From contig CBCTCU010000039.1 in the NCBI GenBank assembly GCA_965145485.1, forward strand, positions 1 through 25,676: a DNA stretch of 25,676 nucleotides, given 5' to 3'. Numbering within the stretch: position 1 is the stretch's first letter; the number at the start of each line of letters is the position of its first letter. This document shows, piece by piece, positions 7,260 to 14,157 of this stretch. The position numbers were made by a program, and so were the translations under genes. This stretch comes from CABQCM01 sp965145485 (lineage in GTDB: Bacteria; Bacillota; Clostridia; Oscillospirales; Acutalibacteraceae). Under the pieces are notes generated by a model. The model was not told the DNA's origin. It saw only the letters and a program-made list of their open reading frames with translations, and did not search any database.

Positions 7260-7416
7260 ATATTATGTACCTCCTTTCCTGAAAGCATCGAATCTGCCGT
7301 TGCGATGACGTCGTGAACGCAAAGCGCGAATGATATCAACTTTGCATGGTCCCAAGCCCGTGCATAAAATTCTTAAAAGCATCGTAGACCTATGCTTTAA
7401 ATCAAAATATCATACC

Positions 7417-7514
7417 ATGAGCACGCCGCGTAAATGGTATAATATGCACATGACCTCAGCCCCGTGCTCAAAATCAAAGTATCATAGCCGTTTACGGCTA
7501 TTATACCATATACC
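7417..7514 (+). repeat. Diverged direct repeat, right copy, with palindrome
   Basis: Partner of 6868-6963. It contains the palindrome ATAGCCGT-TT-ACGGCTAT (7484-7501, 8-bp arms), which looks like an operator or a short hairpin, and a TATAAT at 7438-7443. The palindrome is degenerate in the left copy. The rest of 7260-7730 is a moderately AT-rich spacer in which I see no gene. Confidence 0.45.
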
Positions 7515-7730
7515 CTCTGCCGTCACAAGGCGTATTCCGGCCATACAATGCGGAGATAGTACAGACCAGATTTTTGCCGAATATAGGGATGCAACGCCAT
7601 CCTTTGACATTTTACACAAAGCTATACTGTAACCTTATACAATCTACACAAACGCCGGTGTAAAAGAGTTGAGCAGTTTGGACGCTGAGTAGAACTTTGC
7701 CGAATGGGACAAAACATTTTCCAAAATTCG

Positions 7731-7758
7731 TTGACGGCGGTCAGGTTTGTGATATAAT
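7731..7758 (+). promoter_or_regulatory. Promoter of the HPr gene (extended -10)
   Basis: TTGACG (7731-7736), a 16-base spacer and TATAAT (7753-7758), with TG one base before the -10 (TGATATAAT). Transcription should start near 7765 and give a leader of about 120 bases. The leader has an inverted CCTTGG/CCAAGG pair but no riboswitch I recognise. Confidence 0.85.
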
Positions 7759-7883
7759 ATGGTACATACCTTGGTTCTTGCGCCCTGCTGTTTTTCGCCC
7801 AAGGACAATCCCCATAGGGCCTGCGGTACTTCCGCAGCGCGGCGCGAGGCGGATAATTTTTTGATTATAGGAGATGCGATATA

Positions 7884-8147
7884 ATGCTGGTGAAAGATGT
7901 CGTTGTACAGAACAAGGTTGGTCTGCACGCCCGTCCGGCCACATTTTTTATCCAAAAGGCCAATGAGTTCAACTCCTCCATCTGGGTCGAAAAGGAGGAG
8001 CGCCGCGTCAATGCCAAGAGCCTGCTCGGCGTGCTCTCTTTGGGTATCGTTGGCGGTACCGGCATTCGCATTATTGCAGACGGCCCCGATGAGGCCGAAG
8101 CGGTCGACAGCCTGGTACAGCTCATCCAGTCGGGCTTTGCCGAGTAA
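7884..8147 (+). CDS. ptsH: Phosphocarrier protein HPr
   Basis: HPr carries phosphate from enzyme I (PEP as donor) to the sugar-specific EIIA domains of the phosphotransferase system in the cytosol. The protein is 87 residues, the usual length. His15 lies in the catalytic motif GLHARPAT, and Ser46 in AKSLLGV, the site phosphorylated by HPr kinase in Firmicutes for carbon catabolite repression. His15 distinguishes it from Crh. ATG 7884 follows TATAGGAG. The gene is alone between its own promoter and terminator; no ptsI or hprK is adjacent. Naming as ptsH rests on the intact His15 and Ser46; other HPr paralogues could exist elsewhere in the genome. Confidence 0.92.
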   Translation: MLVKDVVVQNKVGLHARPATFFIQKANEFNSSIWVEKEERRVNAKSLLGVLSLGIVGGTGIRIIADGPDEAEAVDSLVQLIQSGFAE

Positions 8148-8161
8148 AAACTGAATTTTTG

Positions 8162-8239
8162 AAAGGCGCGCCCGAAGGGGGCGCATCCTGGCGGGAAGGT
8201 CTTCTCTTTCGCTGGATGCGGCCTGGCGGCGCGCCTTTT
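8162..8239 (+). terminator. Large two-stage terminator after HPr
   Basis: Arms of 11 bp pair perfectly (AAAGGCGCGCC 8162-8172 with GGCGCGCCTTT 8228-8238), and a nested 7-bp stem CGCATCC/GGATGCG (8182-8188 with 8214-8220) closes the inner loop. TTTTCTTTT follows. The start is 15 bases past the HPr stop. The symmetrical A and T flanks would let it act in both directions. Confidence 0.88.
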
Positions 8240-8552
8240 CTTTTGCCTTTGAGCAGGGCGTTGCTTTGGCCAGGGGGCCGGTCATGGCCATACGCCGCTG
8301 TTCCCGCCACTCTGCGGCGAGAGCATCCCACGCCATCGTGCCCTTCCACGCGTGCCGGCCTTTTGTTGACCGGCGACCTTCACAGCCTGAAAGCGGCCTG
8401 CCGCGAATATGCCGAGGCGTTGATGCCGCGCGTCTCCCTATCTGCATGCGCCGCTTGGGCGGCCCAATGGCTATTTTTATGATAAGCGGGCAACAACGCA
8501 TGGCGATCCCCTTCCAAAGCAGTTTTGTACGCCGGTCATATGATTTTGCCCT
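8240..8552. other. Spacer between HPr and the SLOG gene
   Basis: The two genes converge here. The sequence is GC-rich, with overlapping frames on both strands that lack binding sites and family resemblance. I see no RNA gene or further regulatory site. Confidence 0.5.
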
Positions 8553-9068
8553 CTATTTGTTGGATGAACGGAATACAACGCCACCTTCATTCTCCACCGC
8601 CGCCAGATTGATGGTTTTGACCCCGCGCCTGGCGCAGTAGTCGACGGTATACCCCGTCCCTCCCCATGCATGCCGGCAGTAGCATATGCATACCCCGCTG
8701 TGATCCACCAGATAGCGGTTGCGCGCGTGCATACATCCTTTATAATAGCGGTCGGCCAGCCAGACCACCTTGTCGGCCCGCTGAAGGATGCCCTCATACT
8801 CGGCCGCCTTTCCGGCCGGCCAACCGGCGGCCTGGTCCCGGCAGGGGAGCACCAGGATCAGGCGGATGCCTGGATATTCCCTTTTCAAGCGCAGCACCGT
8901 GTGCGCGGCCAGGGCGTCAAAGCCCATCGCCCCTCCCGCGCCGAAATAACGCACCCCGTCGCCGATCACCCGTCGGACGGCCGCTTCCAGCCTAAGCTCA
9001 AGCCCCGGCCCCGCGCCCGATAAATCCCGATGCCCGCTGAAGCAACAAATCTGCCGCCGTTCCACCAT
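8553..9068 (-). CDS. YpsA/DUF1273-like SLOG-fold protein
   Basis: A soluble protein of 171 residues with a Rossmann-like SLOG fold, a superfamily that binds nucleotide-derived ligands. The motifs are CFSGHRDL near the N-terminus, the glycine-rich FGAGGAMGFDALAAH, LVLPCRDQ, YKGCMHARNRYLVDHS and GGTGYTVDYC, in the order seen in YpsA-like proteins. In Bacillus YpsA has been linked to cell division; the ligand and role here are unknown. ATG at 9068 is preferred because AGGA lies about 7 bases before it; an ATG three codons upstream (9077) directly abuts that site. Several Cys residues (for example CFSG, CICYC) are noticeable. The gene is monocistronic, divergent from queH, and has an excellent promoter. 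Confidence 0.8.
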   Translation of the reverse strand: MVERRQICCFSGHRDLSGAGPGLELRLEAAVRRVIGDGVRYFGAGGAMGFDALAAHTVLRLKREYPGIRLILVLPCRDQAAGWPAGKAAEYEGILQRADKVVWLADRYYKGCMHARNRYLVDHSGVCICYCRHAWGGTGYTVDYCARRGVKTINLAAVENEGGVVFRSSNK

Positions 9069-9109
9069 GTTTATCATCCTATAATTTACAGAAAACTTGT
9101 TCTTTTCTG

Positions 9110-9138
9110 AGTATAACCACCTTGTTCTGTTTTGTCAA
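9110..9138 (-). promoter_or_regulatory. Near-consensus sigma-A promoter of the SLOG gene
   Basis: On the minus strand: perfect TTGACA (9138-9133), a 17-base spacer, and TATACT (9115-9110). The leader would be about 35 bases. Confidence 0.9.
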
Positions 9139-9204
9139 TCCCATTCGACCAATTTCTTTTCTGCAATCGGCGGAATCGTGGATTTATCATCGCCCGCTGC
9201 TCAA

Positions 9205-9261
9205 AAAAGCACCCCCCGCTTACCTTATTATATAGCGGCGGTCCGCTGTCGCGGTGCTTTT
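9205..9261 (+). promoter_or_regulatory. Structured segment upstream of queH with alternative hairpins
   Basis: Outer arms AAAAGCACC (9205-9213) and GGTGCTTTT (9253-9261) are perfectly complementary. Inside, AGCGG (9234-9238) can pair either with CCGCT at 9216-9220 or with CCGCT at 9243-9247, which exclude each other. The right arm ends in four T. It lies 88 bases before the queH start. No clear promoter was found upstream, and the inner TATTAT (9226-9231) could itself be a -10 box, so whether this is transcribed as one RNA is unknown. Confidence 0.4.
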
Positions 9262-9348
9262 CCATCCCGGCGGTGGATGGGATGGATGGAACATGCGCCC
9301 TTTGGCGCTCGCATGCCAGGCAAGGTATTGTTGGAAAGAAGGAAAACA

Positions 9349-10239
9349 ATGGATCAAAAACGCCAGTACAACGCCGAAATGGAGGCCATACTCCGCCATC
9401 TTTCTCAAACCGGGTCGTTGGAACTGCCCCCTTCGGTTGAAAAAACCGTTTCAAAAGGCGGGCACGGGACGTTAAACGGCCCTCTCCATCCCCCTCGCCG
9501 CCAGCCCGACCGGGACAGCCGTTTTCTGGAAGGAGGCCCAGAGGATTCCCCCCCTCCTCCCGGCAGGGTTCCGCCGCACGGCCGGCAACCGGCCATGGAT
9601 GCGGCGGCCAAAGGCGAATCCAACGGCAACCCGCCTGACCCGGGGCCTTTGGCAGCGAGGGCGGGTAAGCCCGCCCTTTTGCTGCACAGCTGCTGCGGCC
9701 CGTGCTCGACCGCCGTGCTCGAGAGGCTGGTGCCCTATTTTCAAATTACCGTCTTTTATTACAATCCCAACATCCTCCCAAAAGAGGAGTATGACAAGCG
9801 CCTGGGCGAGCAGCGGCGGCTGCTTCACGAGCTGGGCGGGATCGCCCTGGTGGAGGGAAAGTACGACCCTCAGCGCTTTCTTTCGGCGGTCCGCGGCCTG
9901 GAGGGCGAGCCGGAAGGGGGCAGGCGCTGCGAGCGCTGCTTCGCCCTGCGCATGGAGGAGACCGCCCGCGTCTGCCGGGAGGGGGGATACGACCTGTTTA
10001 CCACCACCCTGACGGTCAGCCCCCACAAAAACGCCCAGATGGTCAACCAGGCCTGTGAAACGGCCGCCGCGGCTTATCATGTTGCAGCCCTTCCCGCCGA
10101 TTTTAAAAAGCGGGGCGGTTATCCGCGCTCGATCGAGCTTTCCAGACAACACGCGCTCTACCGTCAGAGCTTCTGCGGCTGTCCTTTTTCCAATCCGATC
10201 CAGCAGGCCTTTCACAGCCCCCTCTCAGAGGGCGTGTAA
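9349..10239 (+). CDS. queH: Epoxyqueuosine reductase QueH (DUF208) with an unusual insertion
   Basis: QueH carries out the last step of queuosine synthesis on tRNA, reducing epoxyqueuosine to queuosine without cobalamin. In this 296-residue protein the family signatures are LLLHSCCGPCS (Cys115, Cys116), YNPNILPKEEYDKR, RRCERCFALRMEETA (Cys194, Cys197), FTTTLTVSPHKNA and FCGCPFSNP (Cys276, Cys278). These Cys pairs are the expected metal/iron-sulfur and redox ligands. ATG 9349 follows AAGAAGG at 5-6 bases; the frame is open 84 codons further upstream without a site. Between the N-terminal helix (residues 1-18) and the first Cys motif lie about 85 Pro/Gly-rich, low-complexity residues, where family members usually have a short linker. 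It precedes dnaA and is divergent from the SLOG gene. Confidence 0.9.
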   Translation: MDQKRQYNAEMEAILRHLSQTGSLELPPSVEKTVSKGGHGTLNGPLHPPRRQPDRDSRFLEGGPEDSPPPPGRVPPHGRQPAMDAAAKGESNGNPPDPGPLAARAGKPALLLHSCCGPCSTAVLERLVPYFQITVFYYNPNILPKEEYDKRLGEQRRLLHELGGIALVEGKYDPQRFLSAVRGLEGEPEGGRRCERCFALRMEETARVCREGGYDLFTTTLTVSPHKNAQMVNQACETAAAAYHVAALPADFKKRGGYPRSIELSRQHALYRQSFCGCPFSNPIQQAFHSPLSEGV

Positions 10240-10261
10240 TCCCTCTATTTGGCCGTTTTTT
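10227..10261 (+). terminator. Possible weak terminator of queH
   Basis: AGAGGG (10227-10232) can pair with CCCTCT (10241-10246) around the stop codon. A run of six T comes only 9 bases later (10255-10260). The stem is short, so this is a tentative call. Confidence 0.3.
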
Positions 10262-10297
10262 GTTTTGGCCGCGTCCCCACCTTTTTTTACAATTCAC

Positions 10298-10326
10298 TTG
10301 CGGTCTGGGACGAAATATGCTATAAT
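10298..10326 (+). promoter_or_regulatory. dnaA promoter
   Basis: TTGCGG (10298-10303), a 17-base spacer and TATAAT (10321-10326) with TG two bases before the -10 (TGCTATAAT, an extended -10). Transcription should start near 10333, giving a leader of about 285 bases before the dnaA ATG. No perfect DnaA box was found between the promoter and the gene. Confidence 0.85.
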
Positions 10327-10343
10327 TTAGTTGTGTTACCGCG

Positions 10344-10409
10344 GCTGTTTTTTCCGTCGTCCGCCCGCCGCCCATCTGGCGCCGACGGAGCAAAACAGCG
10401 CTTTTTGTT
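10344..10409 (+). terminator. Terminator-like hairpin at the start of the dnaA leader
   Basis: GCTGTTTT (10344-10351) pairs with AAAACAGC (10392-10399), and after a small internal loop CCGTCG (10354-10359) pairs with CGACGG (10383-10388). GCTTTTTGTT follows directly. It begins only about 11 bases past the predicted transcription start and lies 208 bases before dnaA. A second hairpin comes at 10452-10485 (ATGCTGCCGG with CCGGCATCAT, one mismatch). This arrangement suggests attenuation or a short leader RNA; an insulating role against upstream readthrough is the alternative. Confidence 0.6.
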
Positions 10410-10616
10410 CCGCCCACACAATCCGGGCTGAAAAAAGGGCTGGCCCGCGCGATGCTGCCGGCTTTTTTACACGATCCGGCATCATGCCCAAGCATCCCTG
10501 ATTCGGTATGGTCAGGATATCAGGGGAAAAGGAATCCCATCCCATGCCGCCAATGCGCCATCCCGCGACGAACGAATACGCCCGGCGAGAACACTTTGAA
10601 AAAGGAATGTGAACGA

Positions 10617-11930
10617 ATGGACTCCTTCAACGAGGTTTGGAATAACGTCTGCGACTTCTGCAAAAGCGAAATGACCCAGGTGGCCTACAACAGCTGGATC
10701 GCCACCCTGACGCCGGTGGGCATGTCCGACGGCAAAGCTGTTTTGAGCGCAAAAAGCAGCTTTCAGCGCAATATTGTCACCGAGAATTATACCGACCGCC
10801 TTCAGCGCGCCTTTGAGGAGGTATTTGGCTTTCCGGTCACAGTCGTGGTCACCAGCGAGGAGGAGGAAGCCCCCCTCTCGCTGCAGGAGAGCGACCCTCC
10901 CCCCGTGCCCGACACGCTGTCGAATTATACCTTTGAAAACTTCATTGTCGGCTCCTCCAACCGGTTCGCCCACGCGGCGGCCGTGAGCGTGGCGGCCAAT
11001 CCGGGCGGCGCTTACAACCCCCTGCTGATCTACGGCAACTCGGGCCTTGGAAAAACCCACCTGCTCAACGCCATCCGCAATGAAATTCAGAAAAACCATC
11101 CCGAGATGAACATCATCTATACCCAGGGCGAGCGGTTTACCAACGAGCTGATTGAGGCCCTTGGCCGGCAGGATACGGTCGCCTTCCGGGAAAAATACCG
11201 CAAGGCCGACGTGCTCTTTATCGACGACATCCACTTCATCGCCGGCAAGCAGAGCACCATGGAGGAATTTTTCAACACCTTCAACACCCTGCATCAGGAC
11301 AATAAGCAGATTGTCGTCACCTCCGACCGGCCGCCGAAAGAGATCGCCACGCTCGACGAGCGCATCCGTTCCCGTTTTGAAATGGGCCTGCTCGCCGATA
11401 TCCAGATGCCCGATTTTGAAACCCGCGTGGCCATCATCCGCCGCAAGGCCCAGCTCATCCATTTTGACCTTCCGGATGAGATCATCACCTTTATTGCCAA
11501 CCAGCTCAAGCACAACGTCCGCCAGCTCGAGGGCACGGTCAACAAGCTCCACGCCTTTTTTGAGCTGACCGGCGAGCAGCCGACCATTGCCACCACCATG
11601 AACGCCATCCGCGACATCCGCAACGACGACCAGCCCGCCCCTGTCACCATCGAGAAGATTATCAAGCAGGTGTCGGATACCTACAACGTCTCGGAGGAGG
11701 ACATCCTCTCGGCCAAGCGGGACAAGGATATCGCCGGCGCACGCCATGTGGCCATCTACATCGCCCGGCGCATCACCCAGCTCCCGCTGGAGGATATCGG
11801 CCGCGCCTTTTCGGGGCGCGACCATTCGACCGTCCACTATTCGGTGGGCAAAATTGAAAAGGAAATGAAGCGCGATCCCCGCCAGAAAGCCACCATTGAA
11901 GAGATTATCAAAAACGTCACCAGCCAGTAG
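10617..11930 (+). CDS. dnaA: Chromosomal replication initiator DnaA
   Basis: DnaA binds DnaA boxes at oriC and, as an ATP-bound filament, opens the DNA and loads the helicase. The protein is 437 residues, the normal size. Domain I is at about 1-80, followed by a short acidic/Pro-rich linker (80-100). The AAA+ domain III has Walker A GNSGLGKT (140-147), Walker B VLFIDD (199-204) and the LDERIRSRFEMGL region (246-258). Domain IV holds the DnaA signature GRDHSTV (400-406), which contacts the DnaA box. ATG 10617 follows AAAGGA. The next gene, dnaN, lies 505 bases downstream across the probable origin, a common Firmicutes layout. The left neighbour is queH, not the usual rpmH-rnpA cluster. Confidence 0.98.
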   Translation: MDSFNEVWNNVCDFCKSEMTQVAYNSWIATLTPVGMSDGKAVLSAKSSFQRNIVTENYTDRLQRAFEEVFGFPVTVVVTSEEEEAPLSLQESDPPPVPDTLSNYTFENFIVGSSNRFAHAAAVSVAANPGGAYNPLLIYGNSGLGKTHLLNAIRNEIQKNHPEMNIIYTQGERFTNELIEALGRQDTVAFREKYRKADVLFIDDIHFIAGKQSTMEEFFNTFNTLHQDNKQIVVTSDRPPKEIATLDERIRSRFEMGLLADIQMPDFETRVAIIRRKAQLIHFDLPDEIITFIANQLKHNVRQLEGTVNKLHAFFELTGEQPTIATTMNAIRDIRNDDQPAPVTIEKIIKQVSDTYNVSEEDILSAKRDKDIAGARHVAIYIARRITQLPLEDIGRAFSGRDHSTVHYSVGKIEKEMKRDPRQKATIEEIIKNVTSQ

Positions 11931-11968
11931 CAAAGCCGGCCTGGCCGGGGCGTCCGCCGCTGCCATCG

Positions 11969-11998
11969 GGCCCTTTTCCCGCCCCTTGTGAAAGGGCC
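11969..11998 (+). terminator. Hairpin after dnaA, possible terminator
   Basis: GGCCCTTT (11969-11976) pairs with AAAGGGCC (11991-11998), a perfect 8-bp stem 38 bases past the dnaA stop. No T-run follows, so termination activity is uncertain; dnaA and dnaN may still be cotranscribed. Confidence 0.35.
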
Positions 11999-12134
11999 GC
12001 GCCCTTTGCCGGGCAGACCTGGATGTGCTCTCCCTTTCGGCGTTGGTCGCGCCCGCTTGCGCTGTGTCGTGCGGCTTGGAATCGGCCTTTGGTTCGCCAG
12101 ACAAGAGCGCCCCTCCCGCCATGGTTGCGCGGCT

Positions 12135-12360
12135 TTACATAATTCGATTTTTCTCCACAAAGTTTTTCACTTTCCACAACGCCTTTTCCACCGACTTTTT
12201 ATAACTTTTTTCACCCCCTGTTTTGTCCAAAATTTCTGCCGCCCTTTTCCACCGCCCAAACATGCGAAAAAGGGCTTGGCCGTGGGATTTGATTTGGTTA
12301 TCCACACTTTCCCGCCCTCTACGTCTACGGCGGAATTTATTATATACCTTTGTTTCAATC
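12135..12360. other. Probable replication origin oriC (DnaA boxes and AT-rich unwinding region)
   Basis: A perfect DnaA box TTATCCACA is at 12298-12306. Near matches in the same orientation are TTCTCCACA (12151-12159), CTTTCCACA (12170-12178) and TTTTCCACC (12184-12192 and 12245-12253). About 28 bases past the perfect box begins an AT-rich run (12334-12358, including TTATTATATA), a candidate unwinding element, just before dnaN. The position between dnaA and dnaN and the minus-to-plus change in gene strand across the window agree with an origin. The left part 11931-12134 is GC-rich and shows only the hairpin listed separately. Confidence 0.82.
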
Positions 12361-12435
12361 CGCGCCGCCTTTTCCTGTTTTGCTCATCCCGGCGCATAAT
12401 CTTTTACCTATCCTGTCAGAAAGGGGTCGATTTGT

Positions 12436-13545
12436 ATGAAGCTCACCTGCAGCCGGCAGGAGCTGAGCGATACCACCGCCAAGGTGCAATGCGCCGTCAC
12501 CGCCTCCACCATCCCCGCGCTCGAGGGCATTCTCTTCAGCGCACAGGGGGATACCCTGAAAATGTCGGGTTACAACCTCGAGCTGGGCATTACCACCTCC
12601 ATCCAGGCCCGGGTCGAGCGGCCGGGGGATATTGTCCTCGAGGCCAAGCTGTTTTGCGATATCATCCGGCGGCTGTCGGGCGACGTGGTCTCCATTGAGG
12701 TCGACGAGAAACAGACCTGCACCGTGCGCTGCGGCGTATCGGAGTTTCATTTTGCAGCCATCTCGGCCGACGATTTTCCCGAGCTGCCCACCGTCGACGG
12801 CGGCACCTCCCTGCGGCTGGAAAGCGGCCTGCTCAAAAACATGGTCCGCCAGACCCGGTTTGCCGTGGCCAAGGTGGATACCGGCCGCCCGGTGCTCATG
12901 GGCGTGCTGTTTGAATGCCGCGAGGGGGTCCTCCGCCTCGTCGCGGTCGACGGCTACCGCCTGGCTGTGCGCAGCGAGCCGGTCGCCGGCGCCCCCGATA
13001 TTTCCTTTATCGTGCCCGAGAAAACCCTCGGCGAGATTTTAAAGCTGCTCGACGACGACGAGAGTGAAATCTCCATTTCGGTCGGCAAGCGGCACATCAT
13101 CTTTGAAATTGGGGACTATCTGGTGGTCTCCCGTCTGCTGGAAGGGGAATTTTTGGATTACAGCAGCTCGGTCCCCAAGCAGTTTTCCACCAACGTGCGT
13201 GCGTCGACCCGCGCGCTGTGCGAATGCATCGACCGCATCTCCCTCCTCATCACCGACCGCCTCAAAAGCCCGGTGCGCTGCATTTTTGAGGACAATATGC
13301 TCAAGGCCTCCTGCAATACCACGCTGGGCAGCGCTTACGACGAGATGCCGGTCGAGATGGAGGGCAGCCGCATTGAGATCGGTTTTAACAACCGTTTCCT
13401 GCTCGAGGCTCTCAAGGCGGCCGAGTGCGACGAGGTCATCGTCCGCCTGAGCGGCGAGACCACCCCCATGATCATCACCCCGGTGGAGGGGGACAGCTTC
13501 CTCTTCCTGGTCATGCCCATCAAGCTGCCGAAAAACAACATCTGA
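12436..13545 (+). CDS. dnaN: DNA polymerase III sliding clamp (beta subunit)
   Basis: The beta clamp encircles DNA as a dimer and gives processivity to DNA polymerase III; it also recruits repair and mismatch factors through a hydrophobic pocket. The protein is 369 residues and covers all three clamp domains. Family hallmarks are MKLTCSRQEL at the start, FPELP near 117, AVDGYRLAV near 173 and the C-terminal VMPIKLP, which forms part of the partner-binding pocket. ATG 12436 follows AAAGGGG. It is the first gene right of the origin, 21 bases upstream of yaaA, and probably heads a dnaN-yaaA-recF transcript. Confidence 0.97.
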   Translation: MKLTCSRQELSDTTAKVQCAVTASTIPALEGILFSAQGDTLKMSGYNLELGITTSIQARVERPGDIVLEAKLFCDIIRRLSGDVVSIEVDEKQTCTVRCGVSEFHFAAISADDFPELPTVDGGTSLRLESGLLKNMVRQTRFAVAKVDTGRPVLMGVLFECREGVLRLVAVDGYRLAVRSEPVAGAPDISFIVPEKTLGEILKLLDDDESEISISVGKRHIIFEIGDYLVVSRLLEGEFLDYSSSVPKQFSTNVRASTRALCECIDRISLLITDRLKSPVRCIFEDNMLKASCNTTLGSAYDEMPVEMEGSRIEIGFNNRFLLEALKAAECDEVIVRLSGETTPMIITPVEGDSFLFLVMPIKLPKNNI

Positions 13546-13566
13546 CGCATCGGAAGGCGGGGCCTT

Positions 13567-14157
13567 ATGGCTACCATAAAGCTGAAAATCAAAACCATCC
13601 CCGTTTCGATCGACACCGAATGGATCCGGCTCGACGCGCTGCTCAAGCTGGCCGGCGCGGTGGGGACCGGCGGGCAGGCCAAGTTTGAAATCCAGGCCGG
13701 TGCGGTCGAGCTCGACGGGGCGGTCTGTACCATGCGGGGGAAAAAGGTGCGGCCCGGGCAGAGGGTGCGATACGGCGGGAAGACTTATGAGATCATCCCC
13801 TCCCCTTCCCCCGTTGATCCGCCGCAGGCGCCCATAAAATTGCCGCCGCAGGGAAAGACGACGGCCGCTGAAAAAGCGGATGTGCTCCCGCAGCAGGGCC
13901 TGTCCGATTCCCCATCCTTCGCCAATGCGCAGGGGGGGCAGAATCCCGAACGCGCGCACCGGCAGGATGGGGAGCCTCGAAAGCACAGCGCGCCGGCAGG
14001 CAGCGCGGCGCAGCCTGCGGATGGGGCGCAGGGCTCAACCAAGCCGGCCCCTTCCCAACGAGGGGAAGGGGAGCCCCGCCCGGCGAAATCGCCTTATTCC
14101 AGGGGAGCGGCCGGCCGGCCGCGCAACCATCCCCCCGGCGGGGGAAAGGGCCGATGA
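13567..14157 (+). CDS. yaaA: S4-domain RNA-binding protein YaaA with an extended low-complexity tail
   Basis: The small S4 protein between dnaN and recF is a Firmicutes hallmark; its fold binds RNA, and a ribosome-assembly role has been proposed. Residues 1-77 are the whole expected domain, with TEWIRLDALLKLAGAV, GGQAKFEIQAGAVELDG and RGKKVRPGQRV as the S4 pattern. The usual protein ends there. This one continues for about 120 residues rich in Pro, Gln, Gly and Ala without predicted fold. ATG 13567 follows GGAAGGCGGGG. Its stop overlaps the recF start (ATGA), so translation is coupled. The tail seems to be intergenic sequence captured by loss of the normal stop; it is disordered and of unknown use. 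Confidence 0.88.
   Translation: MATIKLKIKTIPVSIDTEWIRLDALLKLAGAVGTGGQAKFEIQAGAVELDGAVCTMRGKKVRPGQRVRYGGKTYEIIPSPSPVDPPQAPIKLPPQGKTTAAEKADVLPQQGLSDSPSFANAQGGQNPERAHRQDGEPRKHSAPAGSAAQPADGAQGSTKPAPSQRGEGEPRPAKSPYSRGAAGRPRNHPPGGGKGR

Noticed and set aside
7015..7308. A 97-residue plus-strand frame with a hydrophobic centre.
   Set aside because: It is antisense to the 51-residue gene, which has a much better ribosome binding site and a more protein-like composition.
9097..9348. An upstream extension of queH by 84 codons.
   Set aside because: The extension crosses the divergent promoter and the hairpin region and has no binding site; ATG 9349 has AAGAAGG in front.
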